From contig QCXZ01000041.1 of NCBI GenBank assembly GCA_025024175.1, positions 739,786 through 803,785 on the forward strand: 64,000 bases of DNA, written 5' to 3'. Origin of the DNA: Rhyzopertha dominica (lineage: Eukaryota > Arthropoda > Insecta > Coleoptera > Bostrichidae). Positions 47,386-59,143 of this stretch are shown piece after piece. Positions within the stretch are counted from its first letter, which is position 1, and every line of letters begins with the position of its first letter. A program made the translations under genes and the position numbers. The notes below the pieces were generated by a model, which made no database searches, was not told where the DNA came from, and worked only from the letters and a program-made list of their open reading frames with translations.

Positions 47386-49010
47386 CTACAAAATAGCCTT
47401 CCAAATGTCACCTAACTTATAATTTCCACAATTCCTACTAAAATTATTAGTATTCCTACAAATTTCTATAGCTTCTTTTATTAGACGTTTGTGATAATAT
47501 TTTTCTCTATGTAAAATTTTTGTTTTATCAAAATCAATCATGTGTTTAGTCAAATATGAGTGTTCAGCTACGGAAGATTTATCTGTCTGTTGCAACCTAG
47601 TAGCACGTATGTGTTCTTTCAAAATCGTACCTACTTTTCGTTTAGTTTGACCTATGTAACACTGCGCAAGAACAAGTAATTTTGGAAACACCTTCACTCT
47701 CTAAATGTACTTTATCTTTAGTAGAACTTAAAATTTTATCTAAATTATTATATGTACTATCAAAAACTAAAATATCGTATTTTCTAAGCATCCTCTTTAA
47801 TTTTTCCGAAAGGCCTTGTACATAAGGTAAACTCAACTTCAATTTGCTTTGTCGTGGCTGTGAATTTACTTGATTTGGATGAGCACTTTTATTAAAAACT
47901 GACCTAATATTCTTACTACTATAACCATTTCTCACTAGCGCTGATTTAAGATGATATATTTCTTTTTGTACAGAACTTTCATCTGATATCCTTTGTGCTC
48001 TAACAAATAACGTCCTAATAAGACTATTCTTTTGAGAAGGATGGTGGTGAGATGTGGCATGTAAATATCTGTCTGTGTGTGTTGGTTTTCTGTAAACCTT
48101 GTGTCCTAACTGTCCAGTGTTTGTTCTGTAAATTTGGACATCCAAGAAAGTTAACTACCATTGCTTTCTAATTCCATAGTAAATTTTATGTCATCTACAT
48201 ACCTATACCAACATTTTTGTTTAAGCTGAAAACTGTTTATTGCTACATGTTCAAAATTTTCCATAAACAAATTGGCTACTACAGGACTTAGAGGTGAACC
48301 CATTGCACAACCTGATTTTTGTTCATAAAAATATCGTTCTATAAGAAATAAGTAGATTTTAAACAATGTTCGGATAATCTGGCTATCGTGTCACCTAGGG
48401 GATCGCTATTAAGCTTGGATTTGATGATATCTATCGTTTCAGGAATGGGTACTTTCGTAAATAAAGAAACCACGTCAAAACTAACCAAAATATCACCTTC
48501 TGAAATACTTAAACATTATATAATATCAATAAAATCTGAAAAATTTTTGATGAAACTACTGGTATTTCCCGCATAAGGTTTTAAATAGTTGGCACAAAAT
48601 TTTGCCAATCTGTAACAAGGACTGCCAATCGTATTGACTATGGGTCTTAACGGGACATTGGTTTTGTGGATTTTGGGCAAACCATACAATTTAGGTACCT
48701 TGCAATCGGAAACAGTTAAAAAAGACTTCCCCTCATTCGAAAGATTTGAACTTTTGATAAGATCATTGGTAATTTTGGAAATTTTTGAGGTAGGATCTCG
48801 GAATAATTTTTGATATGTTTCCTCATCTAACAACTCTCTAACTTTATTCTCGTAATCTGTTCTATCTAAAATTACTGTGGCTGAACCTTTATCTGTTCTA
48901 GTAACTATAATGGACTTATCTGTATTCAAATCCTTAAGAGCATTCATTTCCTCAGATGTCACATTAGGTTTGGGCGTACGTGCATTTCTAATGGCGTGGC
49001 ATACATCCAT
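47386..49010 (-). pseudogene. Broken Penelope RT/GIY-YIG ORF (P6)
   Basis: Includes the region before the RT core (VTRTDKGSATVIL, LYGLPKIHKTNVPLRPIVNT), SFDVVSLFTKVPIPETIDI, GCAMGSPLSPVVANLF and YVDD. Straight after YVDD the sequence jumps to [12 protein letters not shown]: about 75 bp, present in P3, is missing between two TGTC repeats. Further frameshifts occur near 48545, 48350, 48145 and 47665 (2-bp deletion inside the CSCGKC block). The C-terminal nuclease half continues at 47697-47386. Dead. Confidence 0.87.
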
Positions 49011-49024
49011 CCTAATCTTAATCT

Positions 49025-49245
49025 TATATAAAGAGTATAAAGAGTAAGGGACTTAGGACCCCCTCTTGTGGTAGCCCACTGTTTATTTCAAATAATTGGG
49101 AATGTGTGTTATCTTTCCTTCCATAACTCTTGTTATCTATATACAGGCTTTTCGTAGCTTTGTCCAATTCCATATTTATGCCTCTTCTTTGCAGAGTGTT
49201 CCATAGTTCAGCCCGTGGGACTCTATCAAAAGCATTTTCGTATTT
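49025..49245 (-). pseudogene. Non-LTR RT relic, upstream half (N5a)
   Basis: The minus strand encodes YENAFDRVPRAELWNTLQRR, SLYIDNKSYG, then EINSGLPQEGVLSPLLFILFI. These are the fingers and palm blocks (AFDRVPR, GLPQGGVLSPLLF) that precede YADD in RTE-like elements. The YADD-containing stretch between this and N5b is not present. Confidence 0.8.
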
Positions 49246-50460
49246 TTTGGAACTGTTCCTCTACTCATACAGCCACTGCGGCACACCAGCACCGAATTAG
49301 GCATGTAATCATCGTTTCGACCCCTTGGTGTCGAAGACGATTTTGCAATCTGGGCCTTTGTCCGAACGGTGGCGGGGCACCCCCGAAAACGGGACGAGGG
49401 GCCCGTGATCAGATAGCGGCGTGAAATCAGCGCATAACAACGCGGTTTACCCCATTATAACACGGTGCTCACTTCACCCCCTGTTCGCTCTCGCTCTGGC
49501 AAACGGGGAGCACGGCCTCCGTATAAATGCGTTCTAGATAAATCGTCACGATAAAATATGGACTTCAGTTTCGTATTAATGCACACTATGATGTATGGAT
49601 GCGTGCATGATGCACGGCTTTGTAACAAGCGAAGCTCGTTTACATGCGTCGGTAATGAAAGCTGGTTTGGCATCTCTTAAATCGAAGTGGTTGATAGATG
49701 AAAACGTCTAAAACGTTAGATCCTTCAGTTAAAGATTTTCGCAGCAGCATATGAACATCTCGTATAATATTTGATTGCAAAAAAGAAATTGGCAGAAGAG
49801 TGATCGGTTTTGATAACCAATCTCGAACTTAGTAAGATGTTTACTCAATTCTTACAGCGGACGATCGATGATTTTGTTTTTTAGGTATCAAATGTAGTTT
49901 CCCTCTAAAAAATTTTCCTCCTTAGACATGGTGTTTATTCCTTATTAATTATTTTTCGATCTGCATCCTTTTTGCTAATTTGGACGAACGGTAAGAATAG
50001 TATGGGATAAAATTAATCGTCCTTTATGATTGCTATCATTCCTTCCTGGTCTAGAACTCTCCAATCCTCTTAGCAGCATACTTTTAAGATCTTCGACTCA
50101 AAAGACATTCTTTCTTCACTTTCTCCTATCAAATTACAATCTTGTAACTGTTGTACGTCGTATTTTGCTTTCTTGTTTATGTTCTGATAAAAAGTTCGAG
50201 AAGATGGTCTGTATTCGAACCTACCCTCCTGCATGTTCTTACATCAATGCCTCCATTTGGTTTAATTTAATCCCATTTGGAATGGTCCACATTTCATTGT
50301 GAATTTCTTTGTTTAAATTACGTAGACATTATTTTTTACTGCATTACTGCAGTCTCAATCTATTCGGAATTTTATATAAAATTTAAATAAACAATTTGAA
50401 ATTGATTGTGTTCTTTCTTGACAACTTTGGATCCTTTTGATAGAAAATATCCACAACATA
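49246..50460. other. No gene seen
   Basis: No recognised gene. 49300-49540 is CpG-richer. Confidence 0.5.
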
Positions 50461-51826
50461 CAGGATGTTTCACGAATTATAATGACCCTGACAAAATTAA
50501 AAATGCAACCCAAAATACATTCTCATAGCCAATGTGGTTATTTTACAAAATGGTATTATTTTAAAAATAAATTGGGAATCCATGACGACTATGCGCTATG
50601 GTTCCTGTCACTGTATTTATTAAAAGCCAAAATGTATTCAAATTTATACAGACAACGTTTTCCAAATAGAAGAGCTCCTGCCGATACAATTTTCAAGAGA
50701 CTTGAATTAACTTTAAGGACAAACTAGCCACCACTGAAAAAGTCAAGAGACAGAATAGCAACAGGCCCTGACAATGAAATTAGAGTATTGGAAATGATTG
50801 ACGAAAATCCTCATATTAGTCAAAGGGTAGTCTCAAGAGCAACCGCTATTAGTCTGTCTTCAGTACACCGAATGATTAAAGGCAATTAATTTCATCCGTA
50901 TCACTTGCAATTGGTTCAGGCCTTAAAGGAGACAGATTATCCTGAAAGACTGGATTTTTGTAACTTTTTTCGGGAACACCAAATTTGAACATGATATTTT
51001 ATGACATTTGCTTCTCAGATGAAGCAATATTTTCTAATAATGGTGGAGTTAACAAACATAACCTGCATTATTATGCGCAAGAAAATCCACGTTGGATTCG
51101 AGAAGGATATTTTCAAACTATCTACTCGACGAATGTCTGGTGCAGAATATTGGGGACTCAAATTGTTGGGCCTTATTTTTGTTCGTGATAGTTTAAACGG
51201 CAATACTTATCTAAATTTTTTAAGAAACATTTTACCGGTACTTCTCCAAAATGTAAATTTACAAATAAGAAACAAACTATGGTTCCAACAAGATGGGACA
51301 CCTGCGCATTATCATAGAATAGTGAGAAATCATCTTGATTTGGTTTTGCCTAACCGATAGGTAGGAAGAGGTTCAATTAATCCTTGGCCACCCAGAAGTC
51401 CGGACCTTACTCCTTTGGATTATTTTCTGTGGGGAATAGTAAAAGAGCAAGTATACCAAGCACTAATTGAAAGTGTAGAACATTGGGAAAATAAAATACG
51501 TGATGCATGTAGATCCATCACTCCAGAAATGTTAATGCGTTTTGGGCACGAATTCAAGCTTGTGAAAACAGCAGAGGGCGACATTTTGAGCATTTATTAC
51601 ATTAATGTTACTGAATAAACATTTTTCAAAAATAAAATTTGATTTCCAATACCGAATTTACTTAAAGCAAATGATTGAAGTTTATGTCAACATTTACGAA
51701 TTTATACAGCTCTCTACGTTTTATATTTTTTAAGACGAAGAACAATTATCAATGTGACCTCTGCAAATGTATTTTGGGTTGCATTTTTAATTTCGTCAGG
51801 GTCATTATCATTTGTGAAACATCCTG
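50461..51826 (+). mobile_element. Tc1/mariner-type transposon C2, short TIRs
   Basis: TA flanks both ends (50459-50460, 51827-51828). Tips read CAGGATGTTTCACGAAT and inverted similarity covers about 60 bp. Length 1366 bp, against 1372 bp for C1. It carries an internal deletion of about 56 bp just after the transposase start. Confidence 0.92.
50632..51618 (+). pseudogene. Broken D-D(41)D transposase (C2)
   Basis: Catalytic blocks are visible: ICFSDEAIF, WFQQDGTPAHY and DLTPLDYFLWG, with 41 residues between the last two aspartates. Defects compared with C1 include the deletion after MYSN, stops in LRTN*PPLKK, GN*FHPYHL and LPNR*, and frameshifts near 50985 and 51180. The first DNA-binding helices are therefore partly lost. 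C2 keeps the third aspartate that C1 has lost. Confidence 0.86.
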
Positions 51827-51828
51827 TA

Positions 51829-53868
51829 TATGGTCAATTCTTATTTCGTATTCGTTTAAATACTTTTCTTGAATCATTTTGGCAGTGGTATTTCATCTAC
51901 GAGGGCAGCAGCCCTGACATGAGACCTCTAGATTTCGTTCTGTTCCTCCAGTGGAAAGAAGAATTTCGTGAAGTCCAATTTATTCACTTAGAAGGATAAA
52001 AGCCCTGCAACAGCATATGTATAAGCATGGGGATTATATCGAAAGACATTATTGCATTTTTTTTAAATATACCTTTCATTTGCTGTGTTTTTGTGTGCAG
52101 GAATTTCGACATGACACTCGTACAAACCAGTATATCTGCATATTCTTTAGTAATAGCTGACGAAAATGGGACACCTTGTTCACTCCATACGAAAAAATAA
52201 AAATAAGGATGTATTTTCGGAGGCGTCCCCCATGTAAAGTAAAGCGACCCCAAATGAAAAAAAAACCATTCCGATGCCATGAGAAAGGAAAAGCGCGTTC
52301 GCCGGCAAAAAAGAGCAATATACATACGTTTAAAATGAAATATGTGAGCGCAGATTACGAGATAAGGCCCATTCCAAATGTAAACTCATTTAAACATTGA
52401 TTATAAAGCCACCCTCGAAAAAGAATCTCCATTACGGCAGCGCAAACAAAAACACGAAACGGGCCCCGGTGTCATCTTCTGGTTACATACGAAATTAAAT
52501 AAAATGAAAAACGTCTTTAGCTTGACATGTTCTGTAGCAGCGGCGTCGCTAAGGTCGCTTTTCAGCTGGGGAAGCGTGTCGCTGGTCCTGCGGCCGGATC
52601 CTTATGGGTATTGCCCTTTCATGGAAATAACTGTCATCTATTTTGTAGATAAGATCGTAATTGAATCGGCTTGACGGCAGATTTGCACACGGACCACTGA
52701 ATGGAATGGGTACACTATTATTTTGGATACAGTCTCGTAGAAATATTATAGCAGCCGAGAACGGACGCGCGCGACGCTTGNGGGGGGGGGAGGGGGCTGC
52801 CTTTATATTGTTCATTTCGAAATCAAATTTGTATTCGAGCTCCATTTATTTTTATTGACGTCTCCAACTTTTATAGGATAAGTTTTCGACAACTGCCTCC
52901 ACAGAATCCAATACTCTTAGGTCATTAATAATATTAAGCGAAAAATAATTTTCTGGCGTCTCCGATGACACTACAAATTTATGCGACTGGGTGCGAGAAC
53001 GCGAATACTTTGCGGAGGGTTGAAATTGATAGATTTGGAAAAGGGATGGTGTTTTACGTGCGTTTTGACAGAATGTCGCGTTACGTTGAGCCTTGAGTTT
53101 TATTTATTGATGTAAGTATTGTGTTATTTATTTCATATAGTTTAGTTATCAAAGACCTTTTTTCTGGGATAAAATGAGGTCCATCTTAAAAGGACACATG
53201 TTTTATACACATATATTTACACAATGTACTTAATTAAATTTTATACATGATTACAACTCACCCTCCTTGATTTGCAGTTAACAAGAAAGGAAACATATTT
53301 CTTCAACAATCATATCTTCATTATTGAGCTTTATTTACTCTAATTGCTAGAAGAAAACTCATTCTTGAGCAACTACAACATTCACGTGATAAAATCATAC
53401 ACATACATAAATTTAATCAAGGTTTTACCGTGCCATTTATTTGAAGCATGAATTTTACATGCTACCCACGGTGACATTTCATACCCCAGGACTTGGATAA
53501 CTGCTTGCCGGCCCCCAACCCCAAAACTACCCCCGACTTGTCAGGGTGCGCTTCTATCCCAAATTAATTAACGACGCGGCTATGTTGTTATTACATTCAT
53601 TTAATTAGTTATTTGATAACAAGTTCAGGTATTCGCCTTATTAAATTTCAAAGTTTAATGTACACCTTCAAACACATTTAACTTGATCCGTTGGCGCGAA
53701 ACTCCAAATTGCTATAGTTCGTTTATAAAACTATGTTTAACGTTACGTCAGGAGCACTGACACATTCGTTAAGTGGTATACAATCTCGATGACTGGAAAT
53801 TATGTTTCCAGGAAGATGGAAGTATAATTATCTCTCGTGGGCTAGTAATTAGTATGTTTCTAACGCAT
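51829..53868. other. No gene seen
   Basis: Includes an N plus G-run at about 52781-52789 and some GC-richer patches. Overlapping ORFs on both strands at 51984-52400 lack similarity. Confidence 0.5.
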
Positions 53869-54115
53869 TTATTGGCATACACATTTTGATTGATATTTAG
53901 TCCCGAAGGCACTATATATGGAATTGGCATCATGTTTAAATTTCACTTCACTTGGCACTTCACTAACCTCCTTAAAATAGTAGGTGTTGTTTCCGGCTGC
54001 ATCACTATAGTCTAGTGTGAAGTAAGACTCATCGTCGATGATAACAAAATTATCGTTAGAACGTTTCAAATGAGTTTCTTGTAATTTTAGCAGTTTACTT
54101 CTTCTCTTCTAACGA
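53869..54115 (-). pseudogene. DDE transposase fragment with DDESYFT block
   Basis: The minus strand encodes HLKRSNDNFVIIDDESYFTL followed by a Gly/Asn-Tyr segment and SEVPSEVKFKHDA. The IIDDESYFTL block looks like the first catalytic-aspartate region of an arthropod DNA transposase; family placement is from memory and tentative. Second and third catalytic blocks and termini are not found. Confidence 0.45.
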
Positions 54116-54734
54116 CTGTTTGTCGTCCCCATTTCACGAAAACGTTTTACAGTGAATCATTTTCTTGTAAAATATGTTCCATGTAATTACTCGACGTCGA
54201 TCACTTTCTTCAGTTGATTAATTGTACTTCAGACACCTTAAATATCTCAACCCTCAAACCGTAATGACAAGTTTCACAAGCTATTATGTTTTAATATAAA
54301 AAGGCATAAAGAACGCACGGATTTTTTGTTCACACACCCATAAGTACGAAGCAGGTAGTGGACACTCTCATATTAGATAACCGTAAACGCTATTGCTGCA
54401 ACCAACTATACACGATTACTGTTATGGATACAACATTCATAGATGGCACTCTGTGCTGTGTGTGAAGCACGGCTAACGCATGCACGCGGGATTGCGTTTA
54501 AATCAAAGTATGTTCAAATCAAGTTGATGTCACGCTTTGATATCTAGCAAAAAATTGTCGCAAGTTCCCAATGTACCTACTTATACAATATTTTAATATG
54601 TTATAGTTATTATTATTTTGCAACCTGTTAACCTTTTTGGTGGCATTTTTATGTTTAAAGTTACAGGTATGTAGTATATTGTGACATTGAAGTTGAATAC
54701 GAAGAAGGTAAGACATTTGCTTTAATTTTGTACC

Positions 54735-54986
54735 TTGAAAAGTGTTAAAATTGTTAGTTTCGAAAATGCCGAAGGTATCACACAGAAAAACTGTGCGGTA
54801 AAGAACTGTAGTAATAAATATTTAACAAACTCAAATATCACATTTCACCACTTCCCAAGAGAAGGTGCCATGTGTGAAGAACAGGTAAAACGAACAAACA
54901 ATTTGGACGTGCAGTCTCGCAGCCTTACATCCATTCGAGCATCACTTGTGGTATGTGGAGAATACTTTCTAGCTAATTGCTTTTAA
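54735..54986 (+). pseudogene. THAP-type zinc-finger relic
   Basis: THAP domains are C2CH DNA-binding modules found in host regulators and P-like transposases. Here NCAVKNCSN gives the first cysteine pair, ITFHHFPRE the conserved FxxFP turn, and VVCGEYF the last Cys with Tyr instead of the zinc-binding His. The invariant Trp after FP is Gln (CEEQVKRTN). An ATG-CCG-AAG just upstream (54765) would be the usual start, but a frame change separates it from the cysteines. No downstream exon or transposase is recognised. Confidence 0.55.
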
Positions 54987-57900
54987 ATGCCAGAGCAAAA
55001 TAAACCAAATAGAAGAGTAGTTCCCACACTATAAATAATAAACAATGGTGCAAGATAAACATTGTTTTTGAATCTTATTTCTGGTAATTACATTTACGAC
55101 AATTCAAATAATTCGCAGTTTTTTAAAACCTCGCATTTCCTTTGCCACTATTTTACACGAAACGAAGAAAACAACCCTATTAGTTGTTATTTAAAGTAAA
55201 CCTTTCTGACTTAACTTTTTATGAAGTACACATTTGCGTACAAAATCAGCATAATATAAAAAAGTTAAGTTAGACATGCTTACATAAATTAAAAAGACTG
55301 TTTTCTTAATTTCCTGTAAAATAGTGGGCAAAGTAGATACCAGGTTTTAAAATTAAGGTAAGAAATAAACGTCAAAATAAATGACATTTGTATGACTCGG
55401 AGTTTCTGATTTATCGGCTACACCTGCTGGTCGTTTCATTAATGTAGTTCACATACAACATTCACAGATGGCGCTGTAACCGATTCCACAAAATTTATCA
55501 ACACTGGCCATTCTTGTTTACTGATATTCTTTGGTACGAAGTAAACCGAAATATTAAGTAGTAGTGCAATACCTCAATTTGTAACTAAAAATAAAACAAA
55601 ATTGCTCACATTACTAAACAGATGGTGACTAACAACAATTTTGAGGGTGAATCTCTCTGACAACAGAAAGATTGAAAATTCTCTTCGAGATGAAGCATTA
55701 TTATTGTTATTTTCTTGTCAATTTGCAGTAAATCGCAAAATTCTGGCACTAACTGCAAAAAGCACCATAAATGATTTGTCTATAGTTCCGCTATGCATAA
55801 AATAACGTGAAACGTATTTCGTGTTCTGAATTATTTAGCGGCGAACGCCAATATCTGTATTATTAACCTCCTGCAGTATACAGAACAAAAATACCCACAA
55901 TTCAATTCATTTTCCGCTTAATTCGTCCGGAAGTGAATCCCGCATTGATATAAATGCACCAATTAATTTTTCAGTCGGCCGGTACCTGTACGCCAAAAGC
56001 ATTTCCCTATTTTAATTTGTATTTTAATTTTTTGCGCGCGAACGCGCTTCCGCTTTTTCAGGACGATGAAATATTTCCGAACAGTTCTATACGGTTCGCC
56101 GTTTAAGTATTTAAGCTGAGTAAGTGCTAGATCGAGTCTGGATGATTCTCAGGGTCCCGAACATGTCAATCACATTACGACAGGACAATGGACATATCAG
56201 GTCGTACAATGGACGTCAGGATTCGCACACACAAAAACTGTCCGTCTAATTTGCCGCAGCTCCATTAAACGCTCACCGGACGCCTGAATTTCTGAAGCCC
56301 TCGTCGTTCCGATTTTGTTGGCTGGTATACTGTGCGTAAAAAGTGGCTGAAATTTTAACTAAACTGTTTTTTCAGTACAAGCAAGTGTAGAATATCAATT
56401 ACTTCTACTATTCAAAACTTGTTTGACAAGTATACATTAGTTCTTTCAGTACAGTTATGTACCGAGCAAGGAAAATTCAGCTTCCCTCGAAGAACCAGCT
56501 TTAGTTCCGGAAGTATCAGTTCTATCCAATATAGCGGTTATAATGTAGTTTTCAAGGGAAATTAACATCGTATATACTAAGTATTGTCACCCTTTCAAGT
56601 AAAAATATCAAATTTTAGAAAATAAGGAGCTTCAAGGGGCACACTGTACCTGAAGTTTATTCAGTTGGAAAAAGTGATACGTTATTCGCGAAGTATGAAA
56701 TTTACAGTAAATCTTACGTTACAAAATCAAAGCAAGCAGATTTGAACTTGAACAAAAAGTAGCCTACATATGAGGCAACTAAGATTACATTTACACACAT
56801 TTACTTTTTGGCTTGCTTTCGTTTTGATGGTACTGATGATGGCTTTATATTAGCCAAAAGAACTTTACTTAGAGCGATTTGTTATGCAAGAGAAGCTATA
56901 TATTAAATGTTTTGAATTAGTATTTGAAAAACTGTCATTATACCAGAATTTAAGATATACCTAGTTCTATAAGAGTAAAATTAGCAACTGAAAAGTACAT
57001 AACTCCAAATTCTCATGAAATATAAGTCTATTTTTTAATTCCTGACACGCTTTCCTAAAATATTTGCTTAGTATGCTCCAATTAATATGAATATTACAGC
57101 ATAACAACACTCACCATTCAGATTGTCATCAATGTCATAGTGACTCTACTATGTCACCTGTCAAAACATTAACCCAGAAACTTAATTTAAAAGAGCACAG
57201 CGTCCTGAATACGTGAAACTATCATAATTCCAGGTAACACTATAATAACACTAAAATAAAATATATAAGTATTTACTTTGACCAGAAAAACAAATACTTT
57301 TTTGAAATAGTTAATTAATTAGAGATTAGACGTGATCGACAGTTTTTAACCACGGCCAATTTTTGCAGCAGAATTTGATAATTTTTGTAATACTGATTTT
57401 ATCAAAAGTTAAAAAAAATATTTCAGATAGGTAAAGATTGTTTAAATAATATTTCTTATGCTACAGTAGTTGATATTACATTTATTTTACCTAATGTTAT
57501 TTTTCTTTGCAGATCAAATCACGCAGTTGCAGGTGAATTTTGGTAAGTCTTTTAAATTTGGACTTCATTATAAATCTACAAATCATAGTATTGCCCATAA
57601 GTATATCTTGGACGATTTGTTTTCTGCGAGACATATTGCATTGGAAATTTACATTATCAAATGTAAAGTTCTTTTTGTAATAACCACTAGAAATGAACTC
57701 TTCCTTCATTTATGAAGTGTTAGTGTTAGTGTCACTTCTGTATCAAGATTAACACCCTTCTATAGATCTTTTACGTCAAGTTTAATTTTATAAATGTTCT
57801 AGTTTATATATATGCTGCTATATTTGGAAATACGTGGAAGTCTGTGGAATTACGCAGAAAATGTGGAAGTACAGTATCAAAGTACTAAGAAAATGGAAGT

Positions 57901-59143
57901 AGGTTTACACTTTTTTGTCGCGATTAACCCCTCGTTTTATCCGAAATTAATTCAGTTTCTGTAGCATTTCTTTTTTCAATCGGACGAAATTAAATCGTTT
58001 TTAGACTACACGTAATAATTTCAGCGCCACATTAACAGGAACGGTTTAAAATCCTATGCAGATGTCTACGTTCCCGACTCCAGAATATACGCGCAGGCAT
58101 TAAAGTAATTAAGCGCCGAAATTAAGCAATCACAATCAACTTAGGGGGCGGCTTAAACGAAACTAAAATCCCCAATCAAATATGTAAAACTGGCAGGCAA
58201 CTTCCCAGCCCGAAATTCCGAATTCCGTTTAGTACCTAAAGTAGGTTCAAAGTTAAAGGCTGCAGTTTGTGAAATAATCTTATGTAAATCTGGCGGGGCT
58301 TAAGACGGTAGCTCGCTTACTCCGGAGCGACGGAGACGGCGTAGTCTTCGAGGGGACGCAGGACAAGGACGCAGCCATCCGAGTGAGAAAGTTTATTATG
58401 AAGAATGAAAGCATTTAGCGCGTAAACTTGAATCCCACCTGGTTGTTCCCAGATTATTTAAACGTTTCTTAATACAGCCCATTATTTAAGATCGCAGCAT
58501 GGTAATTAGGATTCTGAGAGTCGCTTGTTTATAGAGAAACCGGCGAGGATAACTTAACTGCCTGCCGTTATAATATATATATGGAGAGACGCAGAGCGTG
58601 TTCTGGCAGTTAATTATACACCCGGCATGTACGGACCTGTATTTAATACGCCAAGAAATTAGCCGTATTAGGTAAATAGGGGGGAGCGGCCTAACTGGAT
58701 TTTCAGTAAGACGCAATAAAAGCTGAAAAGTTGCTTAGGTTAAATGCTGCTTAATCAACCGAGATCAGGCGAGCAAGCAAGAATATGTCACTTGATGGTA
58801 TTCCTTGGAATTAGCTTGTATCGCTGTTGCACGTCATGTGACATTAATTTGTATGTAGGTTATTAAAACTAATTGCAAGTGTTGTCACCTTAATGCACAA
58901 GTAATTTATAATGGTTTTCCTCTTCCATCTATACAACAACACCATTCTTCATCCTTTTAATACACAATCCGCTTCTTATAACAAAATTTCTTCTTATGGT
59001 CTGCAATGCTATATGATGGTCCAAAGAAATTTCATGAAATAATGGCTGGATCATTCGCCAAAAACTATGAAGTGGATAATACTACTGGCCCCTAAGTACT
59101 CGCACAGTTGGATGTACATTCTTTTACCAGCGAAAAGGTTATA
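54987..59143. other. Long gene-poor stretch with one candidate microexon
   Basis: No recognised gene. CpG-richer single-copy-like DNA lies at about 55850-56340 and 57950-58720. The microexon candidate at 57513 is listed separately. Confidence 0.5.
57513..57542 (+). other. Candidate 30-nt microexon
   Basis: Acceptor ATGTTATTTTTCTTTGCAG and donor TTTTG-GTAAGTCT bracket 30 nt. One open reading is a split codon ending AT, then QITQLQVNF, then G, with phase-1 introns on both sides as in the 10399 candidate. A second open frame reads SNHAVAGEF. A shorter version ending at GTTGCAG (20 nt, donor GTGAAT) is possible. Gene unknown. Confidence 0.35.

Larger units (their letters stand above)
47107..49012 (-). 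mobile_element. Penelope-like retroelement, copy P6 (longest)
   Basis: The longest copy in the window. Its minus strand begins before the RT core (MDVCHAIRNARTPKPNV) and runs to the shared 3' terminus AAGATAAT. Its flanks, 46665-47095 and 49025-49245, are two halves of one non-LTR reverse transcriptase, so P6 is nested in an older retroelement. Confidence 0.92.

Noticed and set aside
3240..49012. Any Penelope copy as an active gene
   Set aside because: All six copies are 5' truncated or internally deleted, most with frameshifts or stops; none encodes both an intact RT and an intact nuclease.
54680..54695. Possible 41-nt exon ending EVEYEE before GTAAGAC
   Set aside because: The upstream acceptor (GTTACAG) has a poor pyrimidine tract and it sits beside the THAP relic; not convincing.
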